From: Serratia odorifera
GTDB lineage: Bacteria; Pseudomonadota; Gammaproteobacteria; Enterobacterales; Enterobacteriaceae
DNA: 64,000 nucleotides
Direction of reading: 5' to 3'
NCBI RefSeq assembly: GCF_900635445.1
Contig: NZ_LR134117.1
Coordinates: forward strand, 5,208,001 to 5,272,000
The translations under genes and the position numbers were made by a program. Positions 37,181 through 45,339 of this stretch are shown piece by piece (within the stretch, counting starts at the first letter, position 1; the number at the start of each line of letters is the position of its first letter). The notes under the pieces were generated by a model. It was not told where the DNA came from. It saw nothing but the letters and a program-made list of their open reading frames with translations, and made no database searches.

Positions 37181-37849
37181 ATGATTCATTTGCAACACAA
37201 TAAGATCATTTTGCGTCAGCTGGGGTTACAGCCTTATGCGCCTGTATCCCAAGCCATGCACAACTTCACCGATCGCCGTAGCGAAACCACGCCCGACGAA
37301 CTGTGGCTGGTGCAGCATCAGCCGGTATTCACCCAAGGGCAGGCCGGCAAGGCCGAGCACCTGCTGATGCCCGGCGATATTCCGGTGATCCAGAGCGATC
37401 GCGGCGGTCAGGTCACCTATCATGGGCCAGGCCAGCAAGTGCTGTACGTAATGATCGATCTTAAACGCAACAAGGTTGGCGTCCGCCAACTGGTCACCGC
37501 CATAGAAGATACCGTGATTAATACCCTCAGCCACTTTCGCATTGATTCACGTGCGCGCCCCGACGCGCCCGGCGTCTATGTGGGGGAACAGAAAATCTGT
37601 TCTCTGGGACTGCGTATTCGCAAGGGCAGCTCCTTCCACGGCCTGGCCCTTAACGTGTCGATGGATCTCGGCCCGTTTCAACGTATCAATCCCTGCGGCT
37701 ACGCTGGCATGCAGATGACCCAGGTCAGCGCCCTGGCGCCCGGCGTTGGCATAGAAGACGTACATCCAATCCTGGTTCAGGAATTTGTTCATTTACTCGG
37801 CTACCAGACGGTCGAGTCTCGTAACTGGAACCTCACTGATTACCTATAA
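37181..37849 (+). CDS. lipB: Octanoyl-[acyl-carrier-protein] protein N-octanoyltransferase
   Basis: LipB moves octanoate from ACP to the lipoyl domains of 2-oxoacid dehydrogenases; LipA then inserts sulphur. The 222-residue protein has the signature SDRGGQVTYHGPGQQVLYV near residue 72, the catalytic lysine in LGLRIRKGSSFHGLALNVSMD and the catalytic cysteine in INPCGYAGMQM near residue 173. It is intact, but its usual downstream partner lipA is not in the window: prophage DNA begins right after its stop. Confidence 0.97.
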   Translation: MIHLQHNKIILRQLGLQPYAPVSQAMHNFTDRRSETTPDELWLVQHQPVFTQGQAGKAEHLLMPGDIPVIQSDRGGQVTYHGPGQQVLYVMIDLKRNKVGVRQLVTAIEDTVINTLSHFRIDSRARPDAPGVYVGEQKICSLGLRIRKGSSFHGLALNVSMDLGPFQRINPCGYAGMQMTQVSALAPGVGIEDVHPILVQEFVHLLGYQTVESRNWNLTDYL

Positions 37850-37903
37850 TTATTGTTATTTATCAAAAAGATAACCATGATTTGAGCGGCTATTCACAAC
37901 AAT

Positions 37904-37956
37904 AAAAACCACCATTACGCACCTAACAAAATCAATTAGTTGCATGGTGGTTTTTT
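37904..37956. terminator. Bidirectional terminator between lipB and the prophage edge
   Basis: AAAACCACCAT and ATGGTGGTTTT form an 11-base-pair stem with a loop of about 28 bases. The stem is flanked by A-runs on one side and T-runs on the other, so it can end transcription of lipB and of the converging UmuD-like gene. Confidence 0.75.
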
Positions 37957-37988
37957 ATTAACCAATTGCTATCAAGGTTGAGATGTCG

Positions 37989-38387
37989 CTATATGATAGG
38001 AACGTCATCCCACTCACAACTCCTCATGTCATTGACGCAATACGTCACGACGCCGAACACCTCTATCCCATCATCACTATCTTCATTCCCTAGTTCCCTC
38101 TCCTGGCCTGAGCCATCAAGAAATTCCAGAGCGCGATATGGATAGAGCCGTAAACGCCGCAGGACGTACTCGCCCATTTCGGCCACAACGACAATACTCC
38201 CATGCACAGGTTTGGCTGAGGAATCGACAACAAGCAAAGCATCAGCGTGAATACCTACCGCCATGGCCTGGCCAGCCGACTTTAGGAAATATGTCGCGCT
38301 AGGTTTCGATATGCAGACTTTGTCGAGACTCAGACGGTGCTCGACGTAATCAGCTGCAGGGCTCGCAAATTTTGACATCATTGCCAT
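37989..38387 (-). CDS. UmuD'-like protein lacking the catalytic dyad and cleavable arm
   Basis: A 132-residue homologue of UmuD, the SOS mutagenesis accessory protein of DNA polymerase V. It starts MAMMSKFASPAADYVEHRL, so it lacks the first 20-odd residues that RecA-stimulated self-cleavage removes from UmuD; in effect it is born as UmuD'. The catalytic serine of UmuD (GDSM) is replaced by alanine (GQAM, residue 41) and the catalytic lysine by arginine (VLRRL, residue 77), so it should not cleave itself. A near-ideal LexA box lies 17 bases before the start. No umuC partner is next to it. Phage P1 HumD is a known UmuD'-type precedent. The ATG is preceded by GAGGTG. Confidence 0.85.
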   Translation of the reverse strand: MAMMSKFASPAADYVEHRLSLDKVCISKPSATYFLKSAGQAMAVGIHADALLVVDSSAKPVHGSIVVVAEMGEYVLRRLRLYPYRALEFLDGSGQERELGNEDSDDGIEVFGVVTYCVNDMRSCEWDDVPII

Positions 38388-38403
38388 GATTACACCTCAT
38401 AAA

Positions 38404-38423
38404 TACTGTTTATGCATACAGTA
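38404..38423. promoter_or_regulatory. LexA (SOS) box
   Basis: TACTGTTTATGCATACAGTA is a perfect CTGT-N8-ACAG palindrome with the preferred TA flanks, very close to the umuDC operator. It lies directly upstream of the UmuD'-like gene. Confidence 0.92.
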
Positions 38424-38524
38424 TAAACGGCGTTTATCATGATGTGAAAGCGCGAAGCGTGGTCGCTTCGCTAGGCTTTTGATCTGCAAAAAAAGATAGT
38501 TCTGGGGTCCTTCCCGATTTAACG

Positions 38525-39430
38525 TTATATCCCTAGTCGTGATGCAAGAATGGCGTCGGACTCGTCGGCGGTGTGCAAGTATAGAGCATCCATAAAAGCC
38601 CCATAACAGGCAGCAACACCACCAGCAGTCTGCGCTCCACCGATTAGCAGCGGCGCGTTATTGTTGCTGAGGTCGGCCAGCCTGCCCGTTACTGAATTAG
38701 TGGACGCAGTCAGTTTTCCTTTTTCGTATCCCTCGATCACGCCTTGAGAAACCTTAAACAGCCCCGCTGAGGGGACGTAATCCGCATAGATTGTTGCGGC
38801 TACATTAAGGGCATTACCGGTACCAGCAGCTGGCCATCCGCTATCACGCGTGCCATACCGCCAGGACTCTGTCACCGCTTGGCCGTTTGTGATCATCGTC
38901 CGCATATAGGCCATTGATAAATTGCTGATGTTGTACCCCATCTGGATACCGTTATTATCCGCTCTGTTGAGGTCACTCATTCGACCGGCGATGAGGTACG
39001 TTCCTGCTTTATGAATGATCTGGTTCGCTCGGCTTTTTAAATACCACCCCCCGCCCGAAGTGATTTGAATAATCACTGATTTTGCAGCCGCATCATACTT
39101 CATCGGAAGTGGCGGAGTTCCCTGCGATCCCGCCAGCAAATCACCGCTTTCGCCGAGCATGTTATAGACTGTCTGAACATTACCTTCACCATCGGCTTTT
39201 AAGCCGAACGCCGGCGCGGCGCAGATGGTTGCACGGTCATACATGCCGTTATTCAGTAAAAAGTCGAAACGAGCGAGACAACCGGACTCGTCAGGGATAT
39301 AACCTCCATCCGCAACAACGCGGGTTTTGTATGCGTTGAACAGCGCCAAAGGATCAAGAATGGAAGCCGATAAATCGAGAGCGGCACGAAGTCCGGTATA
39401 GGCTTTGCCTGTGTTGATTGCTGCTGTCAT
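38525..39430 (-). CDS. Phage tail protein with probable lectin-like (LamG/ConA) fold
   Basis: A 301-residue protein with no signal peptide or membrane span. It contains the phrases GYIPDESGCLARFDFLLNNGMYDRA and a C-terminus GAFMDALYLHTADESDAILASRLGI, the kind of beta-sandwich ending seen in concanavalin-like lectin domains. Its ATG follows the tailspike stop without a gap (39431/39430), so the two are translationally linked and probably belong to the same adsorption apparatus. I recognise no specific family and infer the lectin fold from sequence texture and position only. Confidence 0.6.
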   Translation of the reverse strand: MTAAINTGKAYTGLRAALDLSASILDPLALFNAYKTRVVADGGYIPDESGCLARFDFLLNNGMYDRATICAAPAFGLKADGEGNVQTVYNMLGESGDLLAGSQGTPPLPMKYDAAAKSVIIQITSGGGWYLKSRANQIIHKAGTYLIAGRMSDLNRADNNGIQMGYNISNLSMAYMRTMITNGQAVTESWRYGTRDSGWPAAGTGNALNVAATIYADYVPSAGLFKVSQGVIEGYEKGKLTASTNSVTGRLADLSNNNAPLLIGGAQTAGGVAACYGAFMDALYLHTADESDAILASRLGI

Positions 39431-42082
39431 TTAAAACTCTCCGGTCAGTGGCAGGCGATCGAGGCATGCCCAGTTATAAAGGGGGAAAGGTTCGTTATTT
39501 CGCGTGATCCATCGTGATTTAATCGGGGATGAATCACGGAAGCATGTAAGGGGATAAACGTGGCCGCTTGAACTAAGCGCGGTATTAGTAAAGCCGAACA
39601 GCATGTAATCATCTGATGCGGGTGCTTTATCAAACTCAACACGAATAATGTTACCGTCAACGACGGTGACGCTCTGAACCGATGCAGAGTTTTTTTCTAG
39701 GCTAATCCCATGATTCAAACAGTCCGCAATGAACGTCGTATCAATAACGATTGGCGCGTAAGGCACATCACAAAGCAGATCGGCAATGGTTCCAGAGACC
39801 GTGAGACTTTTCACTTTTAAGCCTGTCCATGTGCCTTTTTTCTCTGTGTTATACAGATGCCAGTAAATTGCCTGGGCGGCATATTCACCCTGTAGCACTT
39901 TCCCGGCGGCGCTCAGATGGCTCAGCGTCGCATCGTTAAATAACCAGTTGAGCGGATATTTAGGACCGTACATGATTGCCGTTGCCGCGTTCTGCCGTAC
40001 GTAGGTTAACTGGTCGGTTGCAGTGACTGAATACGGCTGAACGATAACAGGCTCGCCGATTGGGTTACCCTGATCGTCTACGGGCTGGTTTTTGGTATTA
40101 ACCCGGCTTCCGACCTGGCCAATGACCTCAGTAAAATTATCAACCTGGCCGGTGATAGCTTTAAAGTCCACTTGCAGCCCTGGGAAATACGTTTTCATCT
40201 TCGCGAGATAGTCGCCAGGATTCTGCGAGCTGCCATTGTCGTTGTCAGTTTCTCCATGCTCGAACGTCATGAATTTGAATGTATAACGCTTCCCTACCCC
40301 GTCAGCGGCATTTTTCCCCAGCTGCACGAAGTCCAACCCATTCTGATAGGGTATAGTGCCCTTGCTTATCTCAGCGAACGAACGACCACCCGCCGCAAAC
40401 GGCGCATGAATAAACACGTGGTTTCCAGGGTTGGCATGCAATAGCGCGTTATACATCGGCAATACGTTGCCCTGCCGCCAGTCAGGGTAACTCATGTCGT
40501 TCAGCGTTGACTGATCTTCCTCACTAACTGGAGTCATCCCTCCGCCTTCCGGCTTACCATTTGCACCCGCCAGAGCACGTCCACGGAAGGCAGGATCACG
40601 GTTGACAATATTAATGCCGGCGCCATCCTTCGGCGTGTTCAGCGACTGTCCGCCCGAACCGCCACCATGCGCCTCGTTCGCATCGATCGGCATTTCTCGA
40701 ATGGATGGCTCGTACTTAACCCCATTCCCTGCCTTCGCTTCACCTCCTGGCACATAACTGAAAATAAATCCGGTCGATGTCAGTTTTTGAGCGGTGAGCA
40801 CTGGCCTTTCTGACCACACAATTTTCCCTCGCCACGCTGCCGCCGGGACGCCACTCTCTGTTTTTATCGTTGCAAGCGACTCTCCCAAATTATCCTGGAG
40901 AGGTCCATCCACGCCGGGAATATGAACGCCACCGTCATCATCGATCGCAAGTAGCGCCGTCTTCATATCTGATGTGAAAATAACAAACTGGAACCCAACA
41001 ATACGCCGCGAGAACGTAGTCGAGCAGATCGCATTCAACCGGTCTTGTAAGACGTCATCAGTGCCAACAATACGAATATCACCGTTATCATTTATCGTCA
41101 CCAATCCATCAATGCCGTTTTTAGCGACAATTACATGCTGGAAGTTTTGATACCTGTTTGCAATGGACCGTGGGATCAGTTGCTCAATATAATCTTGAAT
41201 CGAGGACTCAAGCCCAGCCAGCCACAGGCCAAAATCATTATCCAGTGCAATGCCTGTTTCTGATGGTCCACCTTTCCCCTCAACAGACCACAGCCATTTG
41301 TTCGAAAAATACTGACGGAATAGTGCTGTTTTGTTTTTCTGCTGAGCAACATCTGCGAGAGCGGCATCAAGAACGTTGCCATTCGATAAATACTCGCCCG
41401 TTGGGGTCGCAACGCCGCCGACGTTTTGCCATTTTTCAGTCCACCCTTGTGCGGACGTAGACCAAACAGGGAAAAAGGTACGCTGCTCGGTGCCGGCGTC
41501 AATTGCTTGCTGGGCTTTTTCTCCGGTGTCATAAACGCCAGCACCCGCCTGAGCGGTATCAGAATACATCTTCGATTCGTCAGCGGCGACACGGGCAACA
41601 ATAGCGTTTTCCATAGCCGATTTGCTTGATTCAGCAGCGCTGGTTTCACTGATCAACGCAGCGTTTTTTGACTCTACCGCTGACTCAGAAGCCTGCTTGG
41701 CTATAGCAACTGATTCTGCAACCTCATCAGCATGAGTGCTAGTTAGCATGTACCATCGCTTCATCTCAGCATAGACAGTCGGGTCAGCGAGCGCAGGATC
41801 GGCAAAGCGCACGTAATCATTAAGTGAGCCAGGCAGGCTGCTCTCCTGGAGTTCCATATCCCCGATGACAGTCGTTCTGTCTCTGTCTTGATACAGAACC
41901 GAAACCCTGTAGTAACCAGGCTGGAGATCAAATAAATATTCCCCATGGTCACCGGTTACATGGCTAACGATTAAGTCACGGAAGGTATCCGATGTGGTCC
42001 GTTTTGAAGCAATGATAATACGGGCACCAGGCACAGCTGTGCCCTCTGGGTCCAGATAAACCCCGGAGATTGTGATAAACAT
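39431..42082 (-). CDS. Phage tail fibre/tailspike with SGNH (O-acetylesterase-like) domain
   Basis: An 883-residue tail protein. Residues 1-80 are a carboxypeptidase-regulatory-like virion-attachment domain (ISGVYLDPEGTAVPGARI), shared in type with the fragment at 52.5 kb. Residues about 110-190 are Ala/Ser/Glu-rich and likely coiled coil. The C-terminal half looks like an SGNH/SASA esterase: GGQSLNT (possible nucleophile serine near residue 480), GGRSFAEISKG, HGETDN near 609 and DATLSHLSAAG near 718 (Asp-His pair). Such domains in other phages remove O-acetyl groups from the host O-antigen. An acyltransferase gene starts 90 bases away on the other strand. The esterase call is an inference from motifs. 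Confidence 0.75.
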   Translation of the reverse strand: MFITISGVYLDPEGTAVPGARIIIASKRTTSDTFRDLIVSHVTGDHGEYLFDLQPGYYRVSVLYQDRDRTTVIGDMELQESSLPGSLNDYVRFADPALADPTVYAEMKRWYMLTSTHADEVAESVAIAKQASESAVESKNAALISETSAAESSKSAMENAIVARVAADESKMYSDTAQAGAGVYDTGEKAQQAIDAGTEQRTFFPVWSTSAQGWTEKWQNVGGVATPTGEYLSNGNVLDAALADVAQQKNKTALFRQYFSNKWLWSVEGKGGPSETGIALDNDFGLWLAGLESSIQDYIEQLIPRSIANRYQNFQHVIVAKNGIDGLVTINDNGDIRIVGTDDVLQDRLNAICSTTFSRRIVGFQFVIFTSDMKTALLAIDDDGGVHIPGVDGPLQDNLGESLATIKTESGVPAAAWRGKIVWSERPVLTAQKLTSTGFIFSYVPGGEAKAGNGVKYEPSIREMPIDANEAHGGGSGGQSLNTPKDGAGINIVNRDPAFRGRALAGANGKPEGGGMTPVSEEDQSTLNDMSYPDWRQGNVLPMYNALLHANPGNHVFIHAPFAAGGRSFAEISKGTIPYQNGLDFVQLGKNAADGVGKRYTFKFMTFEHGETDNDNGSSQNPGDYLAKMKTYFPGLQVDFKAITGQVDNFTEVIGQVGSRVNTKNQPVDDQGNPIGEPVIVQPYSVTATDQLTYVRQNAATAIMYGPKYPLNWLFNDATLSHLSAAGKVLQGEYAAQAIYWHLYNTEKKGTWTGLKVKSLTVSGTIADLLCDVPYAPIVIDTTFIADCLNHGISLEKNSASVQSVTVVDGNIIRVEFDKAPASDDYMLFGFTNTALSSSGHVYPLTCFRDSSPIKSRWITRNNEPFPLYNWACLDRLPLTGEF

Positions 42083-42172
42083 ATAACCTCAGCTGGTTAT
42101 TTTAACGTTAAGAAATGGTATGATTATTGAAAGATTGAATCAGTTAATCTAAAAATGGAATATTGAAACAAC

Positions 42173-43249
42173 ATGAGAAATGGAAAAATTAATTCAATAC
42201 AAATATTAAGAGGTGTTGCATGCTTGTTGGTAATGCTATCTCATTACCAAGTAATTGTATTGCTTACACCTGGTGACTACAGCACAAGAATACACTGGTT
42301 TGACTGGGGTGCCAGTGGAGTTGATTTATTTTTTGTCATTAGCGGATTCATCATGGTTCACACCGCAAGAAACAAGAAACCATCTATAACCACCTCCTTC
42401 GAATTCATTAAAAACAGAGCGGTAAGGATACTCCCAGCATACTATTTCTGGCTAATAGTTTCTTTTGCAATTGGCGGTGCAATGAGTATCTTCCATTACG
42501 AAAGCAAAACTGAAAGCTTAGTATCAGCATTAACATTCATCCCAAACATAAAAGAAACAGCGCCTAATTATATCGCTGATGATGGATTTTACATTGTAAG
42601 ATGGACTTTAAATTATGAAATTTATTTCTATCTAGCCTTTTCATTGTGCTTGCTATGTGCCAACAGATTAAGAGCCGTATTGGTATGGGCTATTTTTTCA
42701 TCGATTATAATGCCCCTTGCCACCACAGGGGCGCTTACATTATCAACTATGGGCTATAAATTCGATTCTGTTATAAATATGCTTTTAACAAACCCTATAG
42801 TATTAGAGTTTGCAATGGGTGCAGTTGTAGGAACATTTCATGACAAAGTAAATATAGTCTCTAAGAAAGCCGCGACGTACGCATTAATCATATTAACAAC
42901 ACTACTCACTTATGCATTACTATCAAAATGGCTACTACCATTCCACTTACTTACCGGGTTAGCATTCTCAATTCTATTGGCGCTTGTAGTGCGACTTAAT
43001 GAGTATGTTTGTGGATTTTTCCACAAGGCATTCATCACCATTGGGAACATGTCATTCTCTTTATATTTAGCTCACCTTCCTGTCGCCTATTTCTATAGAA
43101 AGGAGTTTTCTTCATTAGTTGGGGGGCACTTAAGTCAAACGTTATTTTTAGTAATTTTAATTGCAACCTCTTTATTGCTTGGCTTTCTGTCACATAAATA
43201 CATTGAGATTAAAGTAGGGGATCGTCTGAAACAAAGATACGCAGTCTAA
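42173..43249 (+). CDS. Acyltransferase 3 family, probable O-antigen O-acetyltransferase
   Basis: A 358-residue polytopic membrane protein with about ten spans. Family motifs are IQILRGVACLLVMLSHYQVIV (catalytic histidine near residue 21), GASGVDLFFVISGFIMV near 45 and KNRAVRILPAYYFWLIVS near 75. Such proteins acetylate surface sugars and, in prophages, cause serotype conversion. It is markedly AT-rich and lies on the strand opposite to the surrounding tail genes, which marks it as a separately acquired lysogenic-conversion gene. It lies between two tail-fibre genes. Confidence 0.85.
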   Translation: MRNGKINSIQILRGVACLLVMLSHYQVIVLLTPGDYSTRIHWFDWGASGVDLFFVISGFIMVHTARNKKPSITTSFEFIKNRAVRILPAYYFWLIVSFAIGGAMSIFHYESKTESLVSALTFIPNIKETAPNYIADDGFYIVRWTLNYEIYFYLAFSLCLLCANRLRAVLVWAIFSSIIMPLATTGALTLSTMGYKFDSVINMLLTNPIVLEFAMGAVVGTFHDKVNIVSKKAATYALIILTTLLTYALLSKWLLPFHLLTGLAFSILLALVVRLNEYVCGFFHKAFITIGNMSFSLYLAHLPVAYFYRKEFSSLVGGHLSQTLFLVILIATSLLLGFLSHKYIEIKVGDRLKQRYAV

Positions 43250-43285
43250 CATACCCCCGGCCAGGCGATGGTCGGGAAACCTTTA

Positions 43286-44244
43286 TTAATTACCAATGGC
43301 GCGCCAATAAATAGGGTATGCTGTTATCCCTCCTCCAAATGAGTCCTTCGTTGCAGCAAAGAACTGGGTTCTACTGACAGGGTATCCGAATGCATTATCA
43401 GTTCTACCGCCTTGAGAGTCGGCGTTGCTTACTATTAAATTACTACACTCATTAGGGAAAGGTGTTGGGAAGTTATAAGTTCCATTCGAAGCACCTAAGT
43501 ATCCCCATTGGGTAATAATTCCTGTTGAACCATCTTTAGTCCAACCATTTTGCCCAGGGCTGGCTGTGTTTTTTTTGTTAAAAATACGTTCAATCCAGTC
43601 ATTTATGAAACCACCAAATACAGTCCCAAAGATATTACCATCTTCCTTAATATAAGAATCCCCTGAATACACACGGCCATTCGCGCGAATATTTAAGGGG
43701 GAAATAATTTCCCATTGTTTTGCAACTTGAATGTCTTATCATTTACTTGGAATACCAAGTCACCGGCATCCGTGTAAATTCTAACGCCAGCTCCACCACT
43801 GCTGCCGACAAAGATGTCATTTGAAGCAGTCATGCGCTCTGCTTTTAATTCACCGTTATTTTGCACTCTGAACTGCTTTGTGCCAACCTGCATGACTAGG
43901 TCACCGACATTATCATAAAGCTGAATATTGCCACCGATCTTAAATCGATTTGCTGTAATGTTTGTGCCCGTCAAGTCACCGGTCATTTTATCGCCAGATT
44001 TTTTTACGTACCCTTTTTCTTCAATAGTTTTTTGGATCGCTTTATACAGCTGGTCATGGCTATTTTTATCGAGGACAATACCCGTTTTTTCAATTGCGTT
44101 TGCAATTTCTTCCTGTACGGCGTCCCACATATCGCTGTTCAAGTCGGTAGCGCGCCGGCCGGTAGATTGGTCGCCATTAGTGAAACCGTTTTTACCCTGA
44201 CCGAATTTGTCTATTTGCGCTGTAGGGGTATCAATTCTATGCAT
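43286..44244 (-). CDS. Phage tail fibre (one frameshift)
   Basis: The frame is split at about 43694. The N-terminal part (44244-43693, MHRIDTPTAQIDKFGQGKNGFTNGD) has the common phage fibre start. A duplicated motif follows, with QLYDNVGDLVMQVGTKQFRVQNNGEL and VRIYTDAGDLVFQVNDKTFKLQNNGKL. The C-terminal part (from about 43690) has the gp53-like ending WTKDGSTGIITQWGYL...YWRAIGN. Adding one C to CCCCC joins them as FPPLNIRANGRVYSGDSY and gives about 320 residues. The start at 44244 follows AAGGA and overlaps the gp48-like gene. Confidence 0.8.
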
Positions 44245-44818
44245 CTTCATTTCCTTCTGGATAAGCGAATACAACAACGGTATGTGATGGGCATAACTTT
44301 TCTATAACGCACTCAACAACGGTATCACCCCATGTACGGATAGCCGTATTGCATGCACTCGTGCAAGTTTGCCAAGAGGTTGTTGAGTCAGTCGGAATGT
44401 TCACTCTCCAGTAATAGCGCCACTTATCACCCCACTCTGGATCTGGACTCTCGTCCAAGTTTTGGAACTGCTCAATCGTCGCAGACTGATAACCCAATGC
44501 ATCCAGCTGCTGACGGTAAAACTGCTCGTTAATGCCACCAGCAATGTTTATTTTTGCGTCTAACCGCTGCTGTCGCTGTTTCAATGTTTGCACACCGGCC
44601 GGCGCGCAAGAGTCTGGCAGGCCGCATATTGTTTCGTAGCGGTCGATGAGTTCAATCGTCTGTGAAGGATCGGTTTCATTCATCAACTCATTGCCGCGCA
44701 GATGTACCGCTGCCAGCGATGGGGCCAAGCCTGCGAGTAAAGGGTTAGCCCCATCCCATGCCGGCCCTGGTGGTAATAAGTGATAAAGTAGCTGGGTATA
44801 ATCATCTTCAAGTGACAT
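44237..44818 (-). CDS. Mu gp48/YmfQ-like phage tail protein (DUF2313)
   Basis: A 193-residue protein starting MSLEDDYTQLLYHLLPPGPAWDGANP, the hallmark of the Mu gp48 / e14 YmfQ family of baseplate-associated tail proteins. It lies between the baseplate J gene and the tail fibre, the normal order in Mu-like and P2-like tail modules. The stop overlaps the tail-fibre start. The frame is intact. Confidence 0.88.
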   Translation of the reverse strand: MSLEDDYTQLLYHLLPPGPAWDGANPLLAGLAPSLAAVHLRGNELMNETDPSQTIELIDRYETICGLPDSCAPAGVQTLKQRQQRLDAKINIAGGINEQFYRQQLDALGYQSATIEQFQNLDESPDPEWGDKWRYYWRVNIPTDSTTSWQTCTSACNTAIRTWGDTVVECVIEKLCPSHTVVVFAYPEGNEDA

Positions 44819-44821
44819 ACA

Positions 44822-45325
44822 TTACCCCGCAGAATAAGTTGACCAAGTTACCTGGCCAAGCACAGGCAGCTCTTTACCCAGGTGGATAATGCTACTCGGC
44901 ACGTCAAGGCGATGTGCGTATTCCCCTGCAGCGATACTGATCGCTTCACTTATACGAGAAGGATGTAAATCACTGTCGGGGTTTCCATCACGCAATAACA
45001 ATGAATTCAGTTCAGCAATAACCGCAGATCTGATCTCTGGTGTGTCTTTTGCGAGAGCAATAGTCATTGGTATTACTTTTTCTGCTGCTGCAAAGAGAAA
45101 TAACCCAGCACCAGCGACAGGTGCCAAAGGCAAAATGTGCTCTCTGGCCGCCGTGACAGTTTCATCCGGTGGTGCTGGATGAGTAGCGTCATTGGTAGCA
45201 ACCATTACTCCCACCGTTCCGGCCCCGCTCCAATTTCGGTAGGTCCAGGCGCGGCTAATACCTGGTACTTCTTTTGCCCAGCGCACATAGTCATGATCGG
45301 CACCGCCTTGTGGGGTATAAAACTG
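44822..45325 (-). pseudogene. Baseplate J-like protein, C-terminal fragment cut by IS3
   Basis: The readable frame encodes FYTPQGGADHDYVRWAKEVPGISRAWTYRNWSGAG and then about 140 residues ending VTWSTYSAG. This is the C-terminal half of a Mu gp47 / baseplate J protein, including the usual GADHDYVRWA and DVPSSI segments. Upstream the frame meets a stop right where the IS element begins, so the N-terminal half and all earlier morphogenesis genes are missing. The phage tail therefore cannot be functional from this locus. Confidence 0.85.
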
Positions 45326-45339
45326 TCAATACCGATCGA

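Noticed and set aside
37850..37990. Prophage attachment site
   Set aside because: The other prophage end is not certain to be in the window, so no direct repeat pair could be tested.
37989..38387. Phage CI/LexA-type repressor
   Set aside because: No DNA-binding domain is present; the sequence aligns with UmuD' and the peptidase dyad is lost.
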